The notes under the pieces: generated by a model
What the model was told of the DNA's origin: nothing
The model's input: only the letters and a program-made list of their open reading frames with translations
The model's database searches: none
Translations under genes and position numbers: made by a program
Shown here: one piece after another, positions 17,705-26,514 of the stretch
How the letters are laid out: each line of letters starts with the position of its first letter
Position numbering within the stretch: position 1 is the stretch's first letter
NCBI GenBank assembly: GCA_017507105.1
Contig: JAFWBM010000048.1
Coordinates: 1-41,754 of the forward strand
DNA length: 41,754 nucleotides
Direction of reading: 5' to 3'
DNA from: Bacteroidaceae bacterium
GTDB lineage: Bacteria; Bacteroidota; Bacteroidia; Bacteroidales; Bacteroidaceae

Positions 17705-19225
17705 TTAATATACCGCGACCTTGCTTATGAGAGGACAAGCCTTGCTCTCTTCTATAACTATACGCAGAGCCTTTACTTTATATCCGCTACCATAGCTGTT
17801 CGATGTACTACCATGAAGAGGTATAATTCTCTTATATCCAATGGTGGAAGTCTCTACGTTTGTTGCACGACGTGTCCACTCCTTCCCATCCTCGCTTGTC
17901 TCTATGTGGAATCTCTTTACACGTTGTCCCTTTGCAATATACTCCATAATCTCGACATAACGCACAGTCTGCGCCTGTTCCCAATTGAGTTGGATGGTAT
18001 TCTCTACTATACCATCGTCCGATGCCCAATAGGTATCCTTATCATCATCATTCATATTGCTGGGTTCATAATTACGGTTGACACCGGCACTACGTGTATT
18101 ACTTGCCTCTATTGTTGCTTTTAGGGCAAGGTCGTTGCCTAATCTTTCTTTAATAAGGTTACCCATACCCACAAGTGAATTGACCGAGGCCTGAGGCAGT
18201 ACACCTGCCTTGTCGGGAGGTATATTCAGGATAAGGGTTGCATTGCGTCCCACAGTCTCGAGATACATTTGGAACAACCTCTCGGGGGTAAGAGGAGACT
18301 CTCCATCGTGATAGAACCACCCCATGTTGGTTGCCTTGGCATCACTCTCGCCCGGGAACCAGAACCATCCGTTCTCGCTACCATACATACCGTTTCCCTC
18401 GGGTGCATAGTCCCTATTCTCGGGTGACCAGTTTGTCTCTCCTGCCCATCCAGCCTCGTTACCAATCCAGCGTGCCTCGCCACCTACACCCCACATAACA
18501 CAATCGGGGCATATTTTATGAATACTGTCACGTAAGTTGGGAACATCGTAATATGTAGCCCTGTCCACATTTACAGTTGTATTCTTTCCACCGTAATAGC
18601 CACTGCCACCATTTGCTCCGTCAAACCACATCTCAAACTGATCGGTACCATACTTGGCTAGTTCGGCACACTGCTTCAAGAATACATCCTTAACATATTT
18701 ATCTGTACCATAATATACGCTGTTGCGATCCCAAGGCGACACATAGAATCCATACTTCATATCCAGTTCCCTTGCAGCATCGGCAAAGTCACGTGGAATA
18801 TTAACGGCACGTCCGTACTCGTTGCCTGAGTTGGTAACATTATGCTCGGTTGTCTCGGTAGGCCAAAGGCAAAAACCGTCATGATGTTTTACAACTGCGA
18901 TGCCTCCTCTCATACCAGCATCCTTGGCTACTTGTAACCATTGACGTACATCGGGAGCCGCTGTGGGAGCAAAGATTGAACGGTCTTCATCTCCATTGCC
19001 CCACTCCAAGCCTGTATAGGTATTCATTCCATAATGGAAGAATGCATAGAACTCAGTCTCTTGCCATTTCAGCTGGCGCGGATGTGGCACGGGATGTACT
19101 TCCAAGGGCTCATTATCGGGATTAGACCTAAACTCGGGTTTAATCTCAAGCTGAGCATACAGCGAATATGGCATAATCATTGCCATAATTGCAGTTAATA
19201 CAGATAGTCGGTATATCTTCCTCAT
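17705..19225 (-). CDS. GH29 alpha-L-fucosidase with C-terminal F5/8 (CBM32-like) domain
   Basis: A 506-residue secreted retaining alpha-L-fucosidase. It has a signal peptide (about residues 1-24, ending SLYA) and no lipobox. The catalytic domain shows FFHYGMNTYTGLEWG (62-76, H64), VKHHDGFCLWP (112-122, H114 and H115) and the nucleophile motif FEMWFDGANGG with D202. The variable acid/base is not assigned. Residues about 370-506 form a discoidin/F5-8-type module (TYWASDDG, RYVEIMEY, FHIETSEDGKEW), a galactose-binding fold. The FHYGMN-T-EWG pattern is closer to the subfamily that acts on alpha-1,3/1,4-fucose than to broad-range enzymes, but this is an inference. It complements the GH95 enzyme across the locus. 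The secreted-protein gene follows on the same strand. Confidence 0.92.
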   Translation of the reverse strand: MRKIYRLSVLTAIMAMIMPYSLYAQLEIKPEFRSNPDNEPLEVHPVPHPRQLKWQETEFYAFFHYGMNTYTGLEWGNGDEDRSIFAPTAAPDVRQWLQVAKDAGMRGGIAVVKHHDGFCLWPTETTEHNVTNSGNEYGRAVNIPRDFADAARELDMKYGFYVSPWDRNSVYYGTDKYVKDVFLKQCAELAKYGTDQFEMWFDGANGGSGYYGGKNTTVNVDRATYYDVPNLRDSIHKICPDCVMWGVGGEARWIGNEAGWAGETNWSPENRDYAPEGNGMYGSENGWFWFPGESDAKATNMGWFYHDGESPLTPERLFQMYLETVGRNATLILNIPPDKAGVLPQASVNSLVGMGNLIKERLGNDLALKATIEASNTRSAGVNRNYEPSNMNDDDKDTYWASDDGIVENTIQLNWEQAQTVRYVEIMEYIAKGQRVKRFHIETSEDGKEWTRRATNVETSTIGYKRIIPLHGSTSNSYGSGYKVKALRIVIEESKACPLISKVAVY

Positions 19226-19350
19226 AAACAGTTTATTAAAATTAAAAAAAAACTATTATCTCTATTTATTAAATTTTCGTTTGACAAGATAGTAAAATAT
19301 ATAATAAATGCAAACAAATAATAGTAGAATTAAATCAGAAAGTAAAAAAA

Positions 19351-19374
19351 ATAGCACAATTGTTACTGTGCTAT
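19351..19374 (-). terminator. Intrinsic terminator of the serC-serA-DUF1015-yigZ operon
   Basis: ATAGCACA at 19351-19358 pairs with TGTGCTAT at 19367-19374, and on the minus strand the hairpin is followed by seven to eight T residues (19343-19350). It starts 22 nt after the yigZ stop codon. It also insulates the downstream GH29 gene from the serine operon. Confidence 0.85.
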
Positions 19375-19396
19375 CTTTTAATATAGTAATATTCTT

Positions 19397-20014
19397 TTAC
19401 TTCTCCATTTTCAAAGAGCCTCTGCTACTTATTGCCAATTTCTCGTAGCGCTCTATCAAGCGGGGCATACGGGAGAGACGCATGGAAAGGCGCAACAGAC
19501 AATCGTTATCGAACAGTTGTTCAACCACTTTGGGCTCTTCCTCCTTCACAATACGCAATACCTCATTCAACAACTCGTATGGAAAATGCAGGACTATCTC
19601 ATCGTTTATTGTCTTCTCTATATGCTCAACCGAATCGAGTGCCTCGGCAGCAGCTATTCGATATGCAACAATAAGACCACTTGTACCCAACTTGACACCA
19701 CCGAAGTAGCGTACCACTATAACAAGTACATTTGTAAGTTCTTTACTATGTATCTGTCCAAGAATTGGTTTGCCTGCTGTACCGGACGGCTCGCCATTAT
19801 CGTTTGCCCGCTCTTGGTCGCCACGCTCACCTAAACGATAAGCGTAGCATACATGCCGAGCATCGTAATATTTCTTTTGGAAAGCCTCGACATAAACCTT
19901 GACCTCCTCGACTGTAGTCACCGGAATAGCAAAAGAAAGAAACTTACTCCTCTTCTCGGAATAGGCTCCCTCGCCTTGCACCTCTATAGTCTTATATACA
20001 TCCTCGGGTAACAT
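19397..20014 (-). CDS. yigZ: YigZ/IMPACT family protein
   Basis: A 205-residue cytoplasmic protein of the UPF0029/IMPACT family, related to the N-terminal domain of eukaryotic IMPACT, with a proposed but poorly defined role in translation regulation. The family core is clear: EKRSKFLSFA, ARHVCYAYRLG, NDNGEPSGTAGKPIL and VIVVRYFGGVKLGTSGL. The C-terminal domain matches the YigZ-type ferredoxin-like module. The ATG at 20014 is chosen because it overlaps the upstream stop in a TGATG arrangement, suggesting translational coupling; a GTG one codon earlier (20017) is also open. It is last in the serC operon, before a strong terminator. Confidence 0.9.
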   Translation of the reverse strand: MLPEDVYKTIEVQGEGAYSEKRSKFLSFAIPVTTVEEVKVYVEAFQKKYYDARHVCYAYRLGERGDQERANDNGEPSGTAGKPILGQIHSKELTNVLVIVVRYFGGVKLGTSGLIVAYRIAAAEALDSVEHIEKTINDEIVLHFPYELLNEVLRIVKEEEPKVVEQLFDNDCLLRLSMRLSRMPRLIERYEKLAISSRGSLKMEK

Positions 20015-21261
20015 CACGACAATTTATGAATTATCAATCCCGAACGCAATTTAGGCTCAAACCATGTTGTTTTGGGAGGCATTATATTACCTGTATCAGC
20101 AATATCCACAAGCTGCTGCATAGAGACAGGGTAAAGTGCAAGTGCAGCTTTCATCTCACCACTGTTGACGCGACGCTCAAGCTCTCCAAGTCCACGTATT
20201 CCACCTACAAAATCCACACGTTTGCTTGTCCTCAGGTCTTTTATTCCAAGTACCTTATCAAGTATAAGATTAGAAGAGATAGTCACATCAAGAACCCCTA
20301 TAGGATCGGTATCGTCATAAACTGCAGGTTTTGCTGTAAGGCTATACCATACACCGTCAAGATACAGAGCAAAGTTATGCAGAGAAGATGGTCTATATAT
20401 TTCAGGGCCCTTCTTCTCTATATCAAAATCCTCTTCAAGAGCTTTCAAAAACTCATCGGAAGATAGGCCGTTCAAGTCCTTGATAACACGGTTATAATCT
20501 ATTATTGTAAGCTGACTAGAGGGGAAGCATACTGCCATGAAATAGTTATATTCCTCATTGCCTTTATGCTCAGGGTTATTGTCGGCTTTCTCCTTACCTA
20601 CAAGTGCAGCCGCAGCCGAGCGATGATGTCCGTCGGCAATATAGAGAGAAGGCATTGAGGCAAACTCCTTTGTGATAATTGCAATATCCTTGTCGTTATC
20701 TACAATCCACAACCTGTGACGGAAACCATCCAAAGCTGCAGTAAAATCGTATTCGGGCTCCTCTGCCGTATATTTTGCCACAACAGCATCGAGACACTCA
20801 TTATCGGGATATGCAAAAAATACCGGTTCAATATTGGCATCGTTCACACGCACATGTTTCATGCGATCCTCCTCTTTATCCTTGCGCGTGAGTTCATGTT
20901 TCTTTATCACTCCATTCATGTAATCATCAACGAATGCACATAGCACCAGACCGAATTGAGTCTTTCCGTTCATTGTCTGAGCATAGATATAATACTGCTC
21001 CTTATTATCCTGAACAAGCCATCCGTTCTGTTGGAACCTGGCAAAATTCTCGGCAGCCTTGGCATAGACACGGGAATCGTGTTCATCTGTACCCTCGGGA
21101 AAATCAATCTCGGGACGTATTATATGATATAACGACATTTCGTTGTCAGCAGCCTCGGCACGAGCCTCGGCAGAATTGAGTACATCGTAGGGACGACTCT
21201 GCACTCTCTCTACAAGATTGCGAGGGGGACGTACTCCGCGAAAGGGTTTTACTATTGCCAT
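20014..21261 (-). CDS. DUF1015 family protein
   Basis: A 415-residue protein of the DUF1015 family (PF06245), found widely in Bacteroidetes, Firmicutes and archaea, without a firmly established activity. The start MAIVKPFRGVRPP at 21261 is the standard family N-terminus; an upstream extension to 21303 runs into the hairpin region and is rejected. Diagnostic segments are SRPYDVLN, LYHIIRPE, YIYAQTMNG, LYIADGHHRSAAA (the most conserved motif, probably binding a ligand or metal) and the C-terminal MPPKTTWFEPKLRSGL. Bacterial members commonly sit beside serA, as here, which hints at a link with serine or phosphoserine metabolism. Confidence 0.9.
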   Translation of the reverse strand: MAIVKPFRGVRPPRNLVERVQSRPYDVLNSAEARAEAADNEMSLYHIIRPEIDFPEGTDEHDSRVYAKAAENFARFQQNGWLVQDNKEQYYIYAQTMNGKTQFGLVLCAFVDDYMNGVIKKHELTRKDKEEDRMKHVRVNDANIEPVFFAYPDNECLDAVVAKYTAEEPEYDFTAALDGFRHRLWIVDNDKDIAIITKEFASMPSLYIADGHHRSAAAALVGKEKADNNPEHKGNEEYNYFMAVCFPSSQLTIIDYNRVIKDLNGLSSDEFLKALEEDFDIEKKGPEIYRPSSLHNFALYLDGVWYSLTAKPAVYDDTDPIGVLDVTISSNLILDKVLGIKDLRTSKRVDFVGGIRGLGELERRVNSGEMKAALALYPVSMQQLVDIADTGNIMPPKTTWFEPKLRSGLIIHKLS

Positions 21262-21281
21262 AATTTTATTTTTTACACTGC

Positions 21282-21314
21282 ACCCGGCAACTGTGACTTG
21301 CACCGATGCCGGGT
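21282..21314 (-). repeat. Intercistronic hairpin between serA and DUF1015 genes
   Basis: ACCCGGCA at 21282-21289 pairs with TGCCGGGT at 21307-21314 across a 17-nt loop, in the 72-nt gap between the serA stop and the DUF1015 start. The stem is much more GC-rich than its surroundings. No U-tract follows, so a stability or attenuating element is more likely than a full terminator. Confidence 0.4.
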
Positions 21315-21333
21315 ACCGATATTCTTATAATTA

Positions 21334-22254
21334 TTACTTGTTTACTCTGAAACGCTCGTTGCCGTTCTCGAAGAAATCGACAATTTGTTTGGCTGCTGCT
21401 ATACCGGCATTCACATTTGCTTCGGCAGTCTGCGCACCCATTTTCTTTGGTGTGGCAAAGAAACGACCCTCGAACTTTGCAAACTCATCCAAGGCGTCGG
21501 GAGCAACATCGGTAACATATTTGAAATCGGGACGGCACGCCATAACCTCAAGCAGTTCGGGTTCATTGATAACCTCTTTCCTTGCTGTGTTCACAAGTAA
21601 AGCAGGCTTAGGCATTGCACCGGCAAGCACCTTGCCTATAGATTTTTTAGTCTCGGGAGTTGCAGGGATATGCACCGACACCACATCGCACATTGCATAA
21701 AGTTCTTCGGCAGAGGATACACGTTTTACACAATCGGCATCAATAATTTCCTGCGGAGTATAACAATCATATATATAGATATCCATTCCGAATCCCTTGG
21801 CTATACGACCTACATTACGGCCCACATTGCCATAAGCATGGATACCAAGTTTCTTACCTTTCAATTCCATGCCGGATGTACCGTTGTACATGTTTCTATA
21901 TGCATATACCATCATACCAAATGCAAGTTCTGCTACCGCATTGGCATTCTGCCCCGGAGTATTCATTACACATACACCATGAGCTGTAGCAGCATCTAGA
22001 TCGACATTATCATATCCGGCACCGGCACGCACTACAATTTTAAGATTCTTAGCTGCAGAAAGCACCTCTTCGTCTATCTTGTCACTACGGATTATAACTG
22101 CGTCTACATCGGCAACAGCATCTAGCAGTTCTGCCTTATCTGTATATTTTTCGAGCATTACAAGCTGACAGCCGGCATTCTCTACAACATCTCTTATTCC
22201 ATCTACAGCAACCGCTGCAAAAGGTTTCTGGGTTGCAACAAGTATCTTTTTCAT
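21334..22254 (-). CDS. serA: D-3-phosphoglycerate dehydrogenase (short form, Lys-type active site)
   Basis: First step of the phosphorylated serine pathway, oxidising 3-phosphoglycerate with NAD. The protein has 306 residues from MKKILVATQKP at 22254; a start at 22269 (MPVFKMKK) that overlaps the serC stop in TAATG form is a real alternative. It has the D-2-hydroxyacid dehydrogenase fold: RAGAGYDNVD (76-85), dinucleotide motif AYGNVGRNVG (140-149), NTARK with catalytic R225, and TDVAPDA (248-254). There is no C-terminal ACT domain, so serine feedback of the long type is not expected. The usual catalytic His (TPH-GA) is replaced by Lys270 (ATPKKMGAQTAEAN), and the usual Glu after DVF is not conserved. 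Position directly after serC strongly supports the assignment. Confidence 0.92.
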   Translation of the reverse strand: MKKILVATQKPFAAVAVDGIRDVVENAGCQLVMLEKYTDKAELLDAVADVDAVIIRSDKIDEEVLSAAKNLKIVVRAGAGYDNVDLDAATAHGVCVMNTPGQNANAVAELAFGMMVYAYRNMYNGTSGMELKGKKLGIHAYGNVGRNVGRIAKGFGMDIYIYDCYTPQEIIDADCVKRVSSAEELYAMCDVVSVHIPATPETKKSIGKVLAGAMPKPALLVNTARKEVINEPELLEVMACRPDFKYVTDVAPDALDEFAKFEGRFFATPKKMGAQTAEANVNAGIAAAKQIVDFFENGNERFRVNK

Positions 22255-22268
22255 TTTAAATACAGGCA

Positions 22269-23336
22269 TTAATGATTCTTTTGAAAATCGCTCATACACT
22301 CTACAAGAGCCTTTACAGCCTCAAGCGGCAAAGCATTATAACATGAGGCACGGAAACCGCCTATAGAACGATGTCCCTTTATACCCACCATGCCTTTTGA
22401 TTGTGCGTACGCCATAAACTCGGCCTCAAGTTCCTTATACTCATCAGCCATAACAAAGTCGATATTCATAAATGAACGATCTTCAACCGCTGCGGTCCCA
22501 CGGAACAACGGGTTACGGTCTATCTCCCCATATAGAAGTTCGGCTCTTTCTATTGCACGACGCTGCATCTCCTTCACTCCACCCTGTGCTTTTATCCAAC
22601 GCAATGTCAACATCGCTGAATATATAGGTAATACAGGAGGAGTATTAAACATTGAGCCTCCGTCTACATGAGTACGATAGTCAAGCATTGTAGGAATTGT
22701 ACGTGACACTTTACCCAAAGCATCGTTCTTGACAATAACAAATGTCACTCCCGAAGGCGCAAGATTCTTCTGCGCGCCACCATAGATACATACATATTTA
22801 CTGACATCGACGGGACGTGAGAATATATCAGACGACATATCGGCAATGAGAGGAACAGGAGAATCCATATCGGTACGTATCTCAGTACCATATATGGTAT
22901 TGTTTGTTGTTATATGAAAATAGTCTGCATCTGTGGGAATAACGTAATCCTTAGGAATATAGCAGTATGTCTTATCCTTGGATGATGCAACCTCCACTGC
23001 CTCACCAAAATTCTTAGCCTCCTTCAAAGCTTTATTAGCCCATGTACCGGTATTCAAATAAGCAGCCTTGGTATTCAGGAAGTTATATGGTACCATACAG
23101 AACTGCATGCTTGCACCACCGCCGAGGAAGAGAACCGAGTACCCTTCGGGAATGTCGAGCAACTCCTTGAAAAGAGCTACAGCCTCGTCTATTACAGCCT
23201 GAAAATCTTTTGAGCGATGACTTATTTCAAGAACCGACAATCCCGAGCCATTAAGATCAAGGACTGCTTTTGCTGTATCTTCAATAACCTCACGTGGCAG
23301 GATAGATGGACCGGCATTAAAATTAAATTTTTTCAT
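22269..23336 (-). CDS. serC: Phosphoserine aminotransferase
   Basis: A 355-residue PLP-dependent class V aminotransferase converting 3-phosphohydroxypyruvate and glutamate to O-phosphoserine, the second step of serine synthesis; it can also act in pyridoxal phosphate synthesis. [14 protein letters not shown] is the standard N-terminus. The phosphate-binding GGGASMQF (72-79), [10 protein letters not shown] (36-45), [13 protein letters not shown] (163-175) and the PLP-lysine motif [12 protein letters not shown] with K190 are all intact, and the length is normal. It is first in the serC-serA-DUF1015-yigZ operon. The leader contains a hairpin close to a likely promoter. Confidence 0.96.
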   Translation of the reverse strand: MKKFNFNAGPSILPREVIEDTAKAVLDLNGSGLSVLEISHRSKDFQAVIDEAVALFKELLDIPEGYSVLFLGGGASMQFCMVPYNFLNTKAAYLNTGTWANKALKEAKNFGEAVEVASSKDKTYCYIPKDYVIPTDADYFHITTNNTIYGTEIRTDMDSPVPLIADMSSDIFSRPVDVSKYVCIYGGAQKNLAPSGVTFVIVKNDALGKVSRTIPTMLDYRTHVDGGSMFNTPPVLPIYSAMLTLRWIKAQGGVKEMQRRAIERAELLYGEIDRNPLFRGTAAVEDRSFMNIDFVMADEYKELEAEFMAYAQSKGMVGIKGHRSIGGFRASCYNALPLEAVKALVECMSDFQKNH

Positions 23337-23376
23337 ATAATCTGATATTTCAATTAATATTCCACTAATAAATAAC

Positions 23377-23402
23377 TATGTGCTGCCATAAAACAGCACA
23401 TA
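23377..23402 (-). promoter_or_regulatory. Hairpin in the serC leader
   Basis: TATGTGCTG at 23377-23385 pairs exactly with CAGCACATA at 23394-23402 across an 8-nt loop. On the minus strand it lies just after a near-consensus -7 box TAACTTCG (23418-23411, with TTTA about 20 nt further upstream), so the serC mRNA may begin with this stem-loop. It could protect the 5' end or be regulatory; no known riboswitch is recognised. Confidence 0.4.
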
Positions 23403-23589
23403 TTCAGCCGCGAAGTTAACATTATTTTTATTAACAACTAAATTTTCAAACTTTTTTTCATCGTTTTGACAAAAAAAGAAGAAAAATAACACAATTAAGA
23501 GCGTTTTGTGAATTTACAGGTACACTGTAATTACATCCGACTGAAAACATACATGGCATTAAAGCCACTCAAGGCTGCAACATAAAGAG

Positions 23590-24933
23590 TTATCTCCCCC
23601 TTACCGGTTCTATAATAGTCTTTACACCTTTAATCTTTTCACCAGCCACAAGCCGTAATGTCTCTCTCATGCGACAACGTCTTACTGCTGCATAGGAGTA
23701 TCTATCAAACACAACAATAGAGCCAAGCTCTTCACGATGCAGATTTGCCTTTTTCATAAAAAAGCCGGCTATGTCTCCACGACTTATCTTATCGCGCTTG
23801 CCTTTGCCAATATACAAAGCCGCCCACTCGGGAGGTTCGGGCATAGTTAGACGTTTGGATATTCTGAACTCGGCTATATCCTCGGGAATAAAAGATGGCA
23901 ACGACCTATTCTCGTATGATACAAAATAGACATTACCCCCGGCATCCCAACGCGCTGTACGCCCATTTCGGTGCACATAGATATCCTCCGTCATTGGACG
24001 CTGAAAATGAACCACATGACGCACACCATCGATATCCAATCCGCGCGCTGCCAAGTCTGTACTTACAAGTATATTAGAACACCTGGCGGTAAAACGATAT
24101 AGGGCAAGTTCACGTTCTTTCTGTTCAAGCGCTCCATGATAGGCCGACACCACAAGTCCCTGCTTTGCAAGATATGAGCGCACCTCGTCGACACTCTCTC
24201 TGAAATTACAGAAAACAATGACAGGCTCATCAGATATCACACATAGCAACTCGAACAAAGCGTGTAACCTTTCGTCGGGGGTTGTTGTAAACTTGTAGAA
24301 TGTAATTCGGTCAGAAGGCAATTCATCAAGCACACGAAAATCCAATGGTGCGACAGCATCCACACCTGCAAAATCGGGTATCTTATCGGAATTTGTTGCC
24401 GAGAGCAAGAAACGAGAATCAACCGAGGGTAATAATGCAAGTAACTGCTGCATCTCGTCACAGAATCCCATCTCGAGACACTTATCGAATTCATCGATAA
24501 CAAGCAATCGACACACATCATTTACAAGATTACCGCTCCTCAAATGGTCTATGAGACGTCCGGGAGTACCCACCACAACCGATGGATATGAATTACGCAA
24601 AACTGATACCTCTTCATTCATAGGACGACCGCCATAAAGAGCAACCATACGGAACGAGGTATTCATCGAGCGCCACACACCTGCAATCTGTACTGCGAGC
24701 TCACGCGATGGCACCACAACCACAGCCTGAACACCTTTTACAGTATCATCAAGCCTCTCAAGAAGAGGCAGCAAATAGGCAAGCGTCTTACCGCTTCCGG
24801 TTGGCGAAAGCAGTACCATACTTTGCAATTTGCGGCACTGTTCCAATGCAGCCAACTGCATTGCATTAAGTTCCTCTATACCCAAAGAACATAGCGCATT
24901 ATGCTGTGTCGGTGTCAACAGATTATTTTTCAT
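23590..24933 (-). CDS. dbpA: DbpA-type DEAD-box RNA helicase
   Basis: A 447-residue ATP-dependent RNA helicase. The first RecA domain has a Q-motif-like NAMQLAAL, Walker A SPTGSGKT (43-50), PSRELA (75-80), TPGR (123-126), motif II DEFD (147-150) in place of DEAD, and SAT (178-180). The second has VIVFCNFRES, STDLAARGLDIDG and HRNGRTAR instead of the usual HRxGRTGR. The last about 75 residues (GKRDKISRGDIAGFF through GVKTIIEPV) match the DbpA RNA-binding domain that recognises 23S rRNA, pointing to a ribosome-assembly role. It starts directly after the stop codon of the upstream sulfatase gene (TAG then ATG with no gap), an odd functional partner. Confidence 0.92.
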   Translation of the reverse strand: MKNNLLTPTQHNALCSLGIEELNAMQLAALEQCRKLQSMVLLSPTGSGKTLAYLLPLLERLDDTVKGVQAVVVVPSRELAVQIAGVWRSMNTSFRMVALYGGRPMNEEVSVLRNSYPSVVVGTPGRLIDHLRSGNLVNDVCRLLVIDEFDKCLEMGFCDEMQQLLALLPSVDSRFLLSATNSDKIPDFAGVDAVAPLDFRVLDELPSDRITFYKFTTTPDERLHALFELLCVISDEPVIVFCNFRESVDEVRSYLAKQGLVVSAYHGALEQKERELALYRFTARCSNILVSTDLAARGLDIDGVRHVVHFQRPMTEDIYVHRNGRTARWDAGGNVYFVSYENRSLPSFIPEDIAEFRISKRLTMPEPPEWAALYIGKGKRDKISRGDIAGFFMKKANLHREELGSIVVFDRYSYAAVRRCRMRETLRLVAGEKIKGVKTIIEPVRGR

Positions 24934-26484
24934 CTACAAATTCATATAAAATCCTACATTATTTTTAATATATTGCAGCAGACTACTCATTGCACCAACA
25001 AGTTCCGGTGCATCGGGAGCAACATTCTCCGTTTCGTCATATTCCCCATTAATTCTTAAATAAAGCTGTGGTTCAAGAGAATATCCCGTCTCTATCTTGG
25101 GTCCCCAAGGAACTATATGCGGACCGCCTTTCGGCTCTATATATTTAGCATTACGCATAATGAGCGAAAGAGTGTGATTGGCAGCCATGCCTACAGCAAA
25201 AGCGCGTCCTTTCCCATTCCTCCCCAACCATGTATCTATTTCACATTCAGTTCCGTCCGTTTCATTCCTTTTAACCTCCACATCAAGTATGGCAGCCATC
25301 ACATCAAGAAAATCTATCTGCGATAAAAGAGCATCCACCACTCGGTTCTCCTTTATAATCGTCGGCCAATGAAGTATAAACGGCACACGTGTACCGGCCT
25401 CGAAGCAGCTATATTTACCTCCGCGCAAACCACCCATAGGATCGTGTCCGTTCAATAGCGACTCGGCATCATCGGCATATCCATCATCCACAACCGGTCC
25501 ATTATCACTCGTCACAATTATTAGAGTATTCTCCAAAAGTCCTTCTTTTGAGAGAGTCTCTAACAGCCTGCCGACACACCAGTCGAACTGTGCGATGGCA
25601 TCGCCCCTATGCCCCATACCGGTAACCCCTCTGAAACGCTCATGCGGGAAACGCGGAACATGTATGTCATTTGTTGCAAAATAGATAAAAAACGGCTCGC
25701 CTTTACTACGTTCGATAAAACGTACCGCATGCTCTGTTATACTATCAGCAATATTCTTGTCTTTCCATAAAGCACTGCCACCACCTTTCATAAATCCTAT
25801 GCGGCCTATCCCATTCACAATGGACATATCGTGGCCATGAGAATGTTTTAAGTTATATAACAATTCAGGATTATCGCGACCGGTAGGTTCTCCTTCGAAA
25901 TTCTTTTTATAACTCACATATATGGGAGCCGAGGCATCATAGTTGGCAACAGAGCCATTCTCTATAAAAAGACAAGGTACCCTATCGGCTGTCGCAGCCA
26001 TTATATAAGAATAATCGAAACCTATATCGGAGAGAGCCGGTTCAATAGGTCTGTTCCAATCCTGCTTGCCGCTTTCGGCACCAAGCCCAAGATGCCATTT
26101 ACCAAACGCCGCAGTTTTGTATCCGGCCTCCTTGAACACATCTGCCACAGTATACCTATCAGGAGATATTATCATTGCAGCATCACCTGCAGCCACATCA
26201 GTCCCCTCTCTTCTCCAGGGATATTCCCCTGTCAGCAATGCATAACGCGATGGTGTACTTGTGGAAGCCACTGCGTGGGCATTGGTAAACCTCAATCCAT
26301 TTGATGCCAAAAGGTTTACATTCGGAGTGGAGACATTAGAAGCACCATAACATTCCAGGTCACCATACCCCAAATCATCGGCATATATAAGCAGCACATT
26401 GGGTTTTTCACAATTTTGCGCAACTACTGTAGCCGGAAAGGCTAGGAATAAAGAACAATATTTAATCAGATCTCTCTTACCCAT
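24934..26484 (-). CDS. Family S1 sulfatase (Ser-type)
   Basis: A 516-residue exported sulfatase that hydrolyses sulfate esters, probably on a host or dietary glycan. A signal peptide (about residues 1-22, ending TVVAQ) precedes the alkaline-phosphatase-like fold. Metal-binding IYADDLGYGD (D36, D37) is followed by the activation motif S76-T-P-S-R80, in which the Ser must be converted to formylglycine by a separate anaerobic sulfatase-maturing enzyme, not encoded here. FGKWHLG (K and H of the active site), NDIHVPRFPHERF and VTSDNGPV complete the core. The substrate cannot be read. It is the first gene of a unit with the helicase; a link with the fucosidase locus 7 kb away is possible but unproven. 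Confidence 0.93.
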   Translation of the reverse strand: MGKRDLIKYCSLFLAFPATVVAQNCEKPNVLLIYADDLGYGDLECYGASNVSTPNVNLLASNGLRFTNAHAVASTSTPSRYALLTGEYPWRREGTDVAAGDAAMIISPDRYTVADVFKEAGYKTAAFGKWHLGLGAESGKQDWNRPIEPALSDIGFDYSYIMAATADRVPCLFIENGSVANYDASAPIYVSYKKNFEGEPTGRDNPELLYNLKHSHGHDMSIVNGIGRIGFMKGGGSALWKDKNIADSITEHAVRFIERSKGEPFFIYFATNDIHVPRFPHERFRGVTGMGHRGDAIAQFDWCVGRLLETLSKEGLLENTLIIVTSDNGPVVDDGYADDAESLLNGHDPMGGLRGGKYSCFEAGTRVPFILHWPTIIKENRVVDALLSQIDFLDVMAAILDVEVKRNETDGTECEIDTWLGRNGKGRAFAVGMAANHTLSLIMRNAKYIEPKGGPHIVPWGPKIETGYSLEPQLYLRINGEYDETENVAPDAPELVGAMSSLLQYIKNNVGFYMNL

Positions 26485-26506
26485 ACAAGTTATTTTCTTG
26501 AATGTA

Positions 26507-26514
26507 CAAAGTTA
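26507..26514 (-). promoter_or_regulatory. Candidate -7 box (TAACTTTG) for the sulfatase-helicase unit
   Basis: The minus strand reads TAACTTTG, a perfect TAnnTTTG match, 23 nt upstream of the sulfatase ATG, giving a short leader. TTTA lies about 22 nt further upstream as a possible -33 box. Confidence 0.45.

Noticed and set aside
23377-23402. Known riboswitch in the serC leader
   Set aside because: The hairpin is simple and short; none of the conserved cores of common riboswitches is recognisable.
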